In this document: positions 47,545-55,819 of the stretch, piece by piece
Numbering within the stretch: the first letter of the stretch is position 1
Layout: each line of letters starts with the position of its first letter
NCBI GenBank assembly: GCA_001592145.1
Contig: BCWJ01000014.1
Location: 1-64,000, forward strand
Reading direction: 5' to 3'
From: Xylanimicrobium pachnodae JCM 13526 = NBRC 107786
GTDB taxonomy: Bacteria; Actinomycetota; Actinomycetes; Actinomycetales; Cellulomonadaceae
DNA length: 64,000 nt
The notes under the pieces: model-generated
Database searches by the model: none
What the model saw: the letters and a program-made list of their open reading frames with translations, nothing else
What the model was told of the DNA's origin: nothing
Position numbers and translations under genes: made by a program

Positions 47545-48942
47545 ATGGCAGCCTGTGGCTCAGCCGACGGCAACGAAGAGATGGGAAGACACGCAGTCGT
47601 CGTTGGCAATCTCAAGGTCGCGAAGTGGTACTGCCGGACATGCATCGTGCGGATCCATCGACGGGCTGGTTGGGCCATGGTCGCCGTGCCGCTGGTACTT
47701 TGCGCGATGGGCGCTGTCTTGGCCATGGTGGGGCTCCTGCTGTTCGGGGTCGGGAAGGGTGACGCCGGGGATGCCGTGAAGGCTGGGGCTGCGTCAGTGA
47801 ACATGGCGTTGGGTACCAGTGCGTGGCCGATCGCTGCTGTGGTGGTCGCGCTGGGCGTTGCCATGCGTGTTGCTGCGCGTGACCTTGAAATGCCGTCCGA
47901 TGACGGCATGGCCGCGGAGTACAACATCGCTGTGCTGCGACGTCAAGGATCCGCGCGCGCTTCCCAGGGCGTTCAGGCGGCCCTGGCCATCCTGGTCCTC
48001 ACGCTGATGGGGGTGGTGGCGCTCGCAGGCGGTCTCGGGGCGGCGAACGGGAACGGCCGTGTTCTGAGCGTGTTTACGGCGATCGCTGCGTTCTGGTTCG
48101 CCCACGAGGTCACCGTCGTCTTCACTCGCCGGTTGGCGATCCGTGCGCCCGAGATCATCGCGGATGCGTTGAGGGGCAAGGAGATGAAGGAGCGCAAGGA
48201 CCGCTACGAGGACTTCGCCAAGTCCCCTGTCACGGGGCGTGCTCGCATCGTGTGGCTGGCGTTCGTCACCGCGGCTTGCCTTGCCCCGGCGTGGATGGGT
48301 GATCGAGATGCGCGAGTGTCGTCGGTCGCCTGGGTTGTGGTGCTCGCCGCAGCGATCGCCGTCGGCGCCGGCGTGTGGGTGGTGGTGGCGCGGTGCGCAA
48401 GGGGCGCCCTGTTCATCGACGGTCTCGACAGAGCCGTGCCTGTGGGGGTGGGTTGCCTGGCATCAGGAGCCGCACCGACCGCCATCGGCGCGGTGTACCA
48501 GGCCGTTGGTGGGACCTTCTCCGTGCCGTGGCTCCTGATCGCCACGGCGTTGATCATGTGTGCCTCCGTGCTGGTGGGGCCCGGGCTTGCGGGCATGGGC
48601 CCGGCTTCGGTTCTCGCCGGAGGCGTGTTCGCGTCGATGTCCGAGGACCGGGTGGAGCGGGAGATGAAGCGGACTCGCCTGGTCACCGGTTTGCCCACGT
48701 TCGGGTGCGATGACCCGCAGTGCGGTGTGGAGGTGCGTGGGTCTGCTACCGATCCCATCCCCGCGCCGGTGTCCGAGGCTGATGGGGCGGAGGCCACGTC
48801 CGGTGAAGCCGGTGCAGCCGATACCGTGCCCGCCGGCCGCTGCCGGGTCGGAGGTGTCGCCGTCGTGGGGGTCTTTCTCAGCGGAGTTCTGGCCAGCGGC
48901 ATCTTGGCTGGTGGAGCCCTGGTCAGGCGCTGGCGTCGGTGA
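47545..48942 (+). CDS. Polytopic membrane protein of unknown function
   Basis: The 465-residue product is not one I recognise. It shows about nine hydrophobic segments, beginning near residue 43. A Cys pair C30-x2-C33 lies in the N-terminal polar region (WYCRTC) and another C388-x4-C393 near the C-terminus (CDDPQC), which might bind metal together. A charged loop KEMKERKDRYEDFAKS lies mid-chain, and a low-complexity Ala/Glu/Thr stretch precedes the last helix, with a final RRWRR. Codon use is less GC-rich than in the flanking core genes. Start uncertain: the ATG at 47545 is 13 bases from GGGGGAG; a TTG at 47533 is possible. Confidence 0.6.
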   Translation: MAACGSADGNEEMGRHAVVVGNLKVAKWYCRTCIVRIHRRAGWAMVAVPLVLCAMGAVLAMVGLLLFGVGKGDAGDAVKAGAASVNMALGTSAWPIAAVVVALGVAMRVAARDLEMPSDDGMAAEYNIAVLRRQGSARASQGVQAALAILVLTLMGVVALAGGLGAANGNGRVLSVFTAIAAFWFAHEVTVVFTRRLAIRAPEIIADALRGKEMKERKDRYEDFAKSPVTGRARIVWLAFVTAACLAPAWMGDRDARVSSVAWVVVLAAAIAVGAGVWVVVARCARGALFIDGLDRAVPVGVGCLASGAAPTAIGAVYQAVGGTFSVPWLLIATALIMCASVLVGPGLAGMGPASVLAGGVFASMSEDRVEREMKRTRLVTGLPTFGCDDPQCGVEVRGSATDPIPAPVSEADGAEATSGEAGAADTVPAGRCRVGGVAVVGVFLSGVLASGILAGGALVRRWRR

Positions 48943-48980
48943 TCCAGATCGTCCCGCTGTGCTCGACCTGCTCCAGCCGC

Positions 48981-50321
48981 CTATTGCGCCCTATGAGACG
49001 CGTTGAATGATCGAGCCCGCTCGCGGTTGGGGTTCTCGAACGCCTTAGCGAAGAACTCGAACTCGTCAGGGTTAGCGCCCTCACGCAGCGCAACCTGTGT
49101 CCACCGGCTGGTCGCCTCCTCGACCTCACGCACGATCACGGTCGCGTCGTCTTGCGTGAGTCGGAAGCTCGCGGCGTTCTTTAGCAGGCGGCGGATGTCA
49201 CGCTCAGGTCCGTCGGCGTCGTCGAAGTCGATCGGTGTCGGCGCCATGGGGATCCCTGCCAGCGGCTGTGGATTGATGTCGAACGCGGGAGACAGTCGCC
49301 AGCCAAGAGCGCGTCCGACTTGCGTGCCCACGGCGCTTCCGCGTAGCAAGGCGTGGTTGCGCATGTGATCATCCGTGTTGCGCACGAGCAGCGTGAATGC
49401 CACGCGGCGGAACAGTTCGTGGGCGTCGGCCTCGGGCGCATGGGAGAGGGCCTGGAGGTCTTCACTCAGCGAAACGTAGTCTGGCTTGTAGCCGCCCCCG
49501 AACTCATGCTGGAGCAGCGTGGCTGCCGACATGTAGCCGACTCGCACCAACCCTGGCGCCCTGGAGCCGGTTGACCCGCCATGGTTGTCGGCCGCGCTGC
49601 CGACGTGCGGAACACGGTCGAAGCGACGCAGCAGCAGGACGCCATGACTGGCCCCCCGGGCGATGAACCTGGACTCGGGCACACTGATTCCGGCCGCTGC
49701 CGCAAGGCGCAGCGTGATCCTCTCCCAACGTTGCACGTCCCAGCGGTCGTCGAGTGCCGGGAACTTCGCCACGTGCAGCGTCCCGTCCGCATCGCGGACG
49801 GTGGCCTTCGGGCGTGCACCGCCCATGGACGATCCGGCGGCCAGCAACAGCGCCATCCCCTCGGCGTCGTCGGTGCCTCGCGTTGTCGATTGAGCCGCTG
49901 CGACGAGCCTGTCAATGCTGACGAGAGTCGGAACGCCGTCCTCGGCGGGTGCCTGGAATGCGCCTCGCTCTCGAAACCGCAGTGCTCCGAGCCGGGTCTC
50001 GTCATGCACGTCGAGAAGGAAGCTCTCCTCGGTCATCGTGGTGACGTTCCCGCCTCGGTGGCGAGTGGCGATCTGGAGCAGATGCCGGCCCCAGGAATCG
50101 GGCTGCGCGTCCTGGAAGCAACCGAACAACCGCACCGACGTCATGGGTCGTGGTGTCATCGGTAGCTCCGGACACAGCGCGTAGGCGCCGGTGGCGGTCA
50201 GGTACTCGGCGCTGTAGGTGAAGCGGGTGGCGGCCAGTGTGCCGGCGGGTGTCAGGTCGAAGTCGAGCGTCCCAGCGAGAACCTGGGTCCCGTCCGGGAG
50301 CACGACGTGGACCTCGCTCAT
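48981..50321 (-). CDS. hipA: HipA-family kinase (toxin of a type II toxin-antitoxin pair)
   Basis: The 446-residue product has HipA kinase features: the P-loop-like SSMGGARPKAT near 170, the catalytic loop RNTDDHMRNHALL near 315 with Asp and Asn as in HipA, and PAFDINP as the DFG-like motif near 345. HipA kinases phosphorylate tRNA synthetases or related targets and slow growth. The ATG at 50321 overlaps the stop of the HTH gene upstream (ATGA), the normal antitoxin-toxin order. HipA-like proteins often occur as sole-domain genes, but the tight HTH partner supports a TA pair. Confidence 0.85.
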   Translation of the reverse strand: MSEVHVVLPDGTQVLAGTLDFDLTPAGTLAATRFTYSAEYLTATGAYALCPELPMTPRPMTSVRLFGCFQDAQPDSWGRHLLQIATRHRGGNVTTMTEESFLLDVHDETRLGALRFRERGAFQAPAEDGVPTLVSIDRLVAAAQSTTRGTDDAEGMALLLAAGSSMGGARPKATVRDADGTLHVAKFPALDDRWDVQRWERITLRLAAAAGISVPESRFIARGASHGVLLLRRFDRVPHVGSAADNHGGSTGSRAPGLVRVGYMSAATLLQHEFGGGYKPDYVSLSEDLQALSHAPEADAHELFRRVAFTLLVRNTDDHMRNHALLRGSAVGTQVGRALGWRLSPAFDINPQPLAGIPMAPTPIDFDDADGPERDIRRLLKNAASFRLTQDDATVIVREVEEATSRWTQVALREGANPDEFEFFAKAFENPNRERARSFNASHRAQ

Positions 50322-50614
50322 GACCGAACCCGCTGAGGCAGCGGCTTCTGCATCATCATCCGCCCCCACTCGGAGTTCAGCGGATCCGTCGCGGCGACGA
50401 CGTCGTCGGCCAGCGAGAGGATCCGCATGATCGCCATGACGTTGTCGATGCGAGCGGCGGGGCTGCCCTTCTCGATCGCCAACAGGGTGGTTCGGCTGAT
50501 GCCGACCCGTTCAGCCATCAGCTCGGCGGTGATCTTGTGGATGATCCGCCAGTTGCGCAGGTTCTGGCCCAGGGCTCGCAGCGCTCTTGCGTCCTTGCTC
50601 GAGGGGGCTGCCAT
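50318..50614 (-). CDS. HTH regulator, HipB-like antitoxin
   Basis: The 98-residue product has an XRE-type helix-turn-helix: LRNWRIIHKITAELMAERVG then ISRTTLLAIEKGSPAARIDN. It would bind both its own promoter and the HipA kinase. The ATG at 50614 has AGGAG upstream; further in-frame codons precede it without a ribosome site. It overlaps hipA by four bases. The C-terminal tail (MMMQKPLPQRVRS) may reach the kinase. Confidence 0.85.
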   Translation of the reverse strand: MAAPSSKDARALRALGQNLRNWRIIHKITAELMAERVGISRTTLLAIEKGSPAARIDNVMAIMRILSLADDVVAATDPLNSEWGRMMMQKPLPQRVRS

Positions 50615-50624
50615 TGTTGCTCCT

Positions 50625-50677
50625 ACTGTCCTGCAGTCTGAACGGTGAGGCACTCAGCGTACAGGGTACTGGACAGT
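50625..50677 (-). promoter_or_regulatory. Candidate operators of the hipBA-like pair
   Basis: Two inverted repeats share ACTG/CAGT half-sites: one at 50625-50637 (5-base centre) and one at 50668-50677 (2-base centre). GTACAGGGTAC at 50659-50669 lies between. They flank the region where the minus-strand promoter should lie, 11 to 63 bases before the HTH start, a suitable place for autorepression. Confidence 0.4.
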
Positions 50678-50826
50678 CAGGTGCCGGTGGCGCGAGGGAC
50701 TACCTCGGCGGTCATGACCTGCACAATGCCGAGCAGCGACCCGAGCAGGAGTGGCCGGCGCAGGCTCGCGGCGATGGTCTTGCACTCGACGGCGTCGACG
50801 ATGCGTATGGCAACCTGTTCGGTGAT
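50677..50826 (-). pseudogene. Start-less relic of the 41-residue membrane protein gene
   Basis: The frame reads ITEQVAIRIVDAVECKTIAA, then SLRRPLLLGSLLGIVQVMTA and nine more residues to TGA. It shares EQVA and LRRPLLLG with the 41-residue gene at 47079-47204; bases 50728-50763 match 47112-47147 at 29 of 36 positions, and GGCAACCTG is common to both. The codon aligned with the start is ATC, not ATG, and no ATG, GTG or TTG lies in frame before a stop at 50959. The rest of the 417-base gap (50615-51031) holds the hipBA promoter region and nothing else I can support. Confidence 0.55.
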
Positions 50827-51031
50827 GAGGTCTTCCGCGTGGCTTGCGGCGACCTCGTGGCCGTTTGTGCCTCGACGATGAGCTCGTGGGCGGGTCCGTT
50901 GTGGGGAGCCGCGACCGCTGTCCAGACGGCGCAGTGCCGCGTGGATGACGGCGCAGGGTCAGGGCGCTCCCAGATCAGCAGCTGAGGCGGGTCTCCTCGC
51001 TCCTGACATTCGTGTGTGAAGTCTGAGCTCC

Positions 51032-51967
51032 TCAGTCGTCAGACTGCCGGACGTTGAGGCGACGTCGGCGACGGCGTCGTCGGAAGGCGACCACCACCAG
51101 CACGATGATGACGAGGGCCGCCCACTGCGTGACGTCCTTCACGATCTGCGGAATCTTGCTGCCCGTGGGGGCGTCCGCGACGGCGGGGACCACGTCGGGG
51201 ATGTTGGCGCGGACGGCGCTGACCAGAAGCCGTTCGGTGTTGATGCCGATCGGGGTGCAGGTCATGAGGATGAGCCGGTCCTCGTCGGGTTGGATGACGA
51301 AGTGGGAGAAGTCCGTCGACGCGACGACGTCGATGCGGTCGACCACATACCCGTGGGTCTCGCCCATCGTCTGGATGTAGACGAAGTCGCCCAGGTCCAG
51401 CTCGGACAGGCGTAGGAACCCGGTGGACGTGACCTGCCCGGAGTGCGCGGAGAGGACGGACAGGGTGCCGGTGCCGCCGATCGGGACCGAGGTGCCGTAC
51501 AGGTGCCCGGCCCCGTGACGCAGCGCGTCGTCGTCGGAGCCGTGCATGACCGGCAGGTCTACGCCGATCTTGGGCACCAGGACGCGGCCCATGATGCCGG
51601 TGTCGGTCAGGCGCAGCACGGCCTGGTAGTCGGCATCCGTCTGGGAGAGCACCTCGCCGGTGAAGGGGTCGACGGCGTCGCCCAGCACGGGGCTGCCCAG
51701 CGCCAGGAGGCGGGCGTTGTAGGCGCGGGCGGCGTCGGTCATGGCCTGGCGTTCCTCCGCCGTCCACTCCTCGGCGACGGCCTGGACGGCGGCCTGCGCG
51801 CGCTGGGCCATGAGCCGGTCCGAGTAGGCGCGCTGGCCCAGCACCCAGCCCACCAGGCCCAGGCACGCCACCAGGAGCACCACCGAGACCACCAGGTAGG
51901 CGTTGGGTCGCCACCGGCGCCGCTGCGCCGGTGGGGGTGGCGTGGGAGCGTCCAGCACGGCGGTCAT
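51032..51967 (-). CDS. Class C sortase (pilin polymerase)
   Basis: The enzyme joins pilin subunits covalently outside the membrane. The 311-residue product has an N-terminal helix (about 25-47), a lid motif DPF at 100-102, the catalytic triad H175 (LSAHSG), C237 (LMTCTPIG) and R246 (NTERLL), and a second C-terminal helix (about 278-297) with an Arg-rich tail. Lid plus two helices marks a pilus-type class C enzyme. It overlaps the upstream pilin gene by four bases (ATGA) and is the last gene of the pilus operon. Confidence 0.92.
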   Translation of the reverse strand: MTAVLDAPTPPPPAQRRRWRPNAYLVVSVVLLVACLGLVGWVLGQRAYSDRLMAQRAQAAVQAVAEEWTAEERQAMTDAARAYNARLLALGSPVLGDAVDPFTGEVLSQTDADYQAVLRLTDTGIMGRVLVPKIGVDLPVMHGSDDDALRHGAGHLYGTSVPIGGTGTLSVLSAHSGQVTSTGFLRLSELDLGDFVYIQTMGETHGYVVDRIDVVASTDFSHFVIQPDEDRLILMTCTPIGINTERLLVSAVRANIPDVVPAVADAPTGSKIPQIVKDVTQWAALVIIVLVVVAFRRRRRRRRLNVRQSDD

Positions 51968-53940
51968 GCGGGGTCTCCTGCCCGCGCCCGACGGCGGCGC
52001 AACGTCATGACGGCGAACAGCACGCCGACGACGGCGAGCACGCTGGCCACGCTCAGCAGCGCGGCGCGATCGGCCTGGACGAACCCGCCCGTGGCGCTCG
52101 CGGGGCCGTGCACCGCGTTGACCACGGTGACGTTCTCGGTGGTGACGTCGTGGTGCTCGGTACCGGTGGCCGTCGGTACGGCGATGCTGACGTGCCGGGT
52201 GGCGAGCACGTCGGTCAGGGCGGGCGCGGTCCCCGCGTTCGCATACTCGTAGGTCACCTGGCTGACGCCGTCGGCCGTGAACGTGGGGACCGCACGCACC
52301 GTGAACCGCGTGGCGTCCAGGTTGCCCGGGTGGTACCCGGCGGCCGCCTTCGTCTCGGCCACGGTGTACTCGGTCAGCGGCGCGAGGCCGTGCAGGGCGA
52401 GGGTGCCGTCCGTAGCCGTGGCGAGCACGTCCGTGCTGCCGGTGGGGCACGGGGCTGCACCCGCATGCCAGTAGCCGCCGTCGTCGTCGGTGGTGAAGCA
52501 GCGCCCGACGCCGTGGGTGGACACCGTGAACTCGACACCGCGCAGCGGGGCGAGCGTGGTGGCGTCCACCTTGACCAGGCGCAGCGGGAACGTCACCACC
52601 GAGACCGTGGGGGAGGCGGCGGTGGCGACGTCGTCGGCTCCGGCGATGGTGGAGAACGTGGCGACCGCGCGGTTGGAGTCCTGGGTGCCCACCACCGTGC
52701 CGAGCGTGGTCGCTGAGGCCTGCCCCGCGACCAGGAGCTGTTCGTAGGTGAGGACGACGACGTCGCCGCCGTGCGCACGCAGCACCCAGTCGGGCAGCGT
52801 GACGGTCCAGGACTCGACGCCCCCGGTGCTTGAGCCTGTCGAAACCACACCGAAGCAGGGATTGGACCCGTTCCCGAGCCCCACCACGCACCCGGCGTCG
52901 TACCGGAGCGTCGTGGAGCCGACGGTCAGCACCGGGTCCGCGACCCGGGAGTCCGTACCAGCCCAGTCCGGCGCACCCAGTCCCGCACCGTGGGTGTCCG
53001 TGATATCGAAGCGCAGCGGCGTCGTCGTGGGGTACAGCGCGTACTGTGGGATCGGCACCGTGATCCGCATGGGCACGGCGTCGCCGCCGGCGAACGCCGG
53101 GTCGCCCACCGTGACGATCTCCTTGGTGACCGTGACGGCGTCACCCTTCACGTGGACGACGCCCAGGGTGCGGCGCACGCTGCCGTCCGCGTTGTAGAGG
53201 TCGTGCAACGTGCCGCCCGCCGGGATCTGCGTGCCGACGATCAGCGTGGGGGAGTGCGTGGCCGGGGTGGCCTCCGCGCCCTGACCGGCGGGTGCCGTAG
53301 CGCCGAGCTCCGTGTCGACGAGTTCCGTGAGGGCGTAGAGGCCCGCCGGCAGGCCGGAGAACGAGGCGTGCGCGGTGGGCTCCCCGGCGGCCTGGGTGCC
53401 CGTCGCGGAGAACGCGGTCACTCCGAGCGCCTCGGCGTCGGCCGCGAGCGTGCGGCCCAACCAGTCCGCCAGATCCCGCAGCGGGCCCGTGGTGGCGGAC
53501 GGGTTGCCCCACAGGTCGCTCGTGGAACCGTCCCGCGGCCAGTTGCGGGCCACCCACTGGAAGGGGTCCAGGCCCTCCAGGGTGCCGTCCTGATCGGCCA
53601 CCGGAGCGGGCCCGCCGTGCGCCTGGTGGATCGTGGCAACCTCCGCGCCGAGCGCCGCCCGCAACGCGGGGGACGACGTCTCCAGCAGGACGATGACGGG
53701 ATTGCCGGCACCATCCACGCCCACATTCGTGTACCGGGCCACCTGGTACGCCAGGAAGGTGTGCCCCTGGGTGGCGGCGCCTGTCACGTCGATCGACGCG
53801 ACCGTGTCGGGGCTCGATGCCGTGGCCGACGCCGTGGCCGACGCCGTGGCCGGCGTTGCCGCGCCAGCCACGGCACACAGGAGCATGAGCAGCAGGACGA
53901 GCAGGGCTCCCGCGCGGCGGCGGAGCTGGGTGCAGGTCAC
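51964..53940 (-). CDS. Pilin subunit, atypical sorting signal
   Basis: The 658-residue product has a signal peptide (hydrophobic to about 27), an N-terminal pilin domain with GLDPFQWVARNW, a second domain opening VHVKGDAVTVTKE, and a SpaA-type domain with the E-box YTVAETKAAAGY (about 525-536) for an isopeptide bond. The C-terminus has a hydrophobic helix and RRRR tail, but the sorting motif reads ASATGG (614-619) in place of LPXTG. It is a paralog of the 575-residue pilin. It is probably the minor or basal subunit, but which one is inference. Confidence 0.82.
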   Translation of the reverse strand: MTCTQLRRRAGALLVLLLMLLCAVAGAATPATASATASATASSPDTVASIDVTGAATQGHTFLAYQVARYTNVGVDGAGNPVIVLLETSSPALRAALGAEVATIHQAHGGPAPVADQDGTLEGLDPFQWVARNWPRDGSTSDLWGNPSATTGPLRDLADWLGRTLAADAEALGVTAFSATGTQAAGEPTAHASFSGLPAGLYALTELVDTELGATAPAGQGAEATPATHSPTLIVGTQIPAGGTLHDLYNADGSVRRTLGVVHVKGDAVTVTKEIVTVGDPAFAGGDAVPMRITVPIPQYALYPTTTPLRFDITDTHGAGLGAPDWAGTDSRVADPVLTVGSTTLRYDAGCVVGLGNGSNPCFGVVSTGSSTGGVESWTVTLPDWVLRAHGGDVVVLTYEQLLVAGQASATTLGTVVGTQDSNRAVATFSTIAGADDVATAASPTVSVVTFPLRLVKVDATTLAPLRGVEFTVSTHGVGRCFTTDDDGGYWHAGAAPCPTGSTDVLATATDGTLALHGLAPLTEYTVAETKAAAGYHPGNLDATRFTVRAVPTFTADGVSQVTYEYANAGTAPALTDVLATRHVSIAVPTATGTEHHDVTTENVTVVNAVHGPASATGGFVQADRAALLSVASVLAVVGVLFAVMTLRRRRARAGDPA

Positions 53941-53979
53941 GGGAGTCCTCCCTCCTGGAGCACGGGAAACAGGTTGGGG

Positions 53980-54013
53980 CCCTGGTGGCCGGGCCGGAAC
54001 CCGGCCACCAGGG
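53980..54013 (-). terminator. Hairpin between the two pilin genes
   Basis: A perfect 14-bp stem (54000-54013 with 53980-53993) closes a 6-base loop, 5 bases after the stop of the 575-residue pilin gene on the minus strand. Only a weak TGTTT follows. It could reduce read-through and so keep the downstream pilin and sortase below the level of the first pilin, or protect the 3' end of the upstream mRNA. Confidence 0.7.
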
Positions 54014-54018
54014 TCATC

Positions 54019-55746
54019 TCAGGCAGCCTGTGCGGCCTTGTTGCGGCTCCTGCGCACCCCGGCGATGCCGAAGCCCACGGCGCCCAGACCCAGCGCTGCG
54101 GCGATGCCCGCCCAGAGCAGGATCCGGCCGCCCGTGGACGGCATGTCGGACCGCGACTTGGCGTTCAGAACAAGGACCGACATGTTGTCGATGGCGTCCT
54201 TTTTAACGTCTTCGACCGTGTCATCCCAGAAGTTGACCGACGGATTCACATATGCCGACTCGATCTTGGCGTTCCCGGGGTTCGTCAGAAAATCATCGGG
54301 AACTTCCGAGCCGCCGTAGAAATAATACGCTGGCGTACTCGTCGGGTTGCCCTCTTCTGCCTTGATGTACACCCAGAACTTGGCCACGTCCAGGTTGGCG
54401 TCCGTGTAGTCGTCGGGGGCATCGGACTCCTCGACAAGGTACCAAGTGTTTGCGGCGAGGCCGATGAAACCTCCCGTGCTGCTTTCATCGGTGGTGACGG
54501 TACCGACAGGCTCACCCTTCTTGCCGTCGCTCGTCGATGCGGAGACGGCAAAGGTGGCCTTCAGGTAGTTCTCTCCGCCGGGAGAGAGCAGGTCGGTTTT
54601 GATCACGTTCAATGGGTATGAGTAGATCGTGACCGGGGCCGCCGTGGCCGTTCCGACCGACTCCTTGCTGCCGTTCCACGCGTTCGTGAACGTCACTGTT
54701 GCGTTGTTGGTAACGGCGCTGTTGGAGGTCTCGCTTGTGAAGGTCCCCGTCGGCATCTTTGCGCTGTAAGTGATGACGAGTGGTTCTCCTTGGAGGCTGT
54801 CGATTTCCGTGTCGGTAAGCTTGATTGTGAGCGTGCCGTCTTCGTCCTTGACATTGGCCAGGGTCGACGGGATCCCGTTGACCGTCAGTGAGCCCAGGGT
54901 GACCGCCAGGTCTTCTGAGTGCTCGTCTGTGATCTGGAACTGCGGGCTTGTGTACGTGTCCGGGTAGTTCGGGACCCTAGTCGTAATCGTGAACGTGACG
55001 GCCGCGCCATCGGCTGCAGTCCAGACATCACTCGTCTTCGTGATCGGGACTAGGTCGCCCTTGACGTTGATCTGGCCGAGGGTCTCGCTCTCGAGGTTGA
55101 GGTCGTCGATCGTTGTGCCCACGATCATTGCCAGTGAGTTTGTGCCGGGGTCCGAAGCGGAGGTAGTGGTGTCCCACACGAAATAGAGACCCTCGTTGAC
55201 GTTCAGGGTAATCGAGGTTCCCTCAGCGGGCCCGTATTGCGTCGGGGAGAGTCCCCACGACTGGAACGGAGTCATCCCGTTCGTGTCGGCGGCGGTGGAG
55301 TTGGCCTTTGTCTCCAGCCAGTTGGCGAGTTCGCGGACGTTCGAGTTGTCCGCGTACGTGTTCTGCCACGGGTCTTTCTCCTGGGTGGCGGTCCACTGCT
55401 TTGCGACCCAGTCGAGCGGGTCGAGGCCATCCATCGAGGCCTCGGCGTCGTCGTCGATCTCCTGGATCTCCGCGGTGAGGGCGTCCTGGAACGCAGTGTT
55501 CTCAATTGTGATGAGGTCGAAGCCTGAGACGACCGTAGAGCCGTCGCCATCCGTCTTTGTGGTGACGTTGTCGTAGGTCGCGATGCGGACGGCCGAGAAG
55601 GTGCGGCCAGCGACGCTCTCGCCATTGATGATGATCGCGGCGGTGGGCTCTTGTTCGTTGTCAGCGCTGGCCGGCAAGGCCGTGCCGAGCAGGCCGAGGC
55701 CGACGGCGGCGGCGACTGCCGCTGCGGCCCATTTCCGGTGGTTCAT
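54019..55746 (-). CDS. Major (backbone) pilin candidate
   Basis: The 575-residue product has a signal peptide ending ALPASA (about 28), an N-terminal domain with GLDPLDWVAKQW, a domain opening INVKGDLVPITKTSD, and a SpaA-type domain with E-box YLVEESDAPDDY (about 434-446). The sorting signal is MPSTGG (535-540), then a hydrophobic helix and RRSRNK. Its size, position and upstream-of-hairpin placement fit the backbone subunit. Codon use is noticeably less GC-rich than in the flanking genes. GGAG precedes the ATG. Confidence 0.85.
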   Translation of the reverse strand: MNHRKWAAAAVAAAVGLGLLGTALPASADNEQEPTAAIIINGESVAGRTFSAVRIATYDNVTTKTDGDGSTVVSGFDLITIENTAFQDALTAEIQEIDDDAEASMDGLDPLDWVAKQWTATQEKDPWQNTYADNSNVRELANWLETKANSTAADTNGMTPFQSWGLSPTQYGPAEGTSITLNVNEGLYFVWDTTTSASDPGTNSLAMIVGTTIDDLNLESETLGQINVKGDLVPITKTSDVWTAADGAAVTFTITTRVPNYPDTYTSPQFQITDEHSEDLAVTLGSLTVNGIPSTLANVKDEDGTLTIKLTDTEIDSLQGEPLVITYSAKMPTGTFTSETSNSAVTNNATVTFTNAWNGSKESVGTATAAPVTIYSYPLNVIKTDLLSPGGENYLKATFAVSASTSDGKKGEPVGTVTTDESSTGGFIGLAANTWYLVEESDAPDDYTDANLDVAKFWVYIKAEEGNPTSTPAYYFYGGSEVPDDFLTNPGNAKIESAYVNPSVNFWDDTVEDVKKDAIDNMSVLVLNAKSRSDMPSTGGRILLWAGIAAALGLGAVGFGIAGVRRSRNKAAQAA

Positions 55747-55819
55747 GTCAACTCCCGTGTTGGGGTTCGTGCCGTGTGCTGGGTGGGGATGCTGGGCTGT
55801 TGATCACCGTCGTTGTCGT

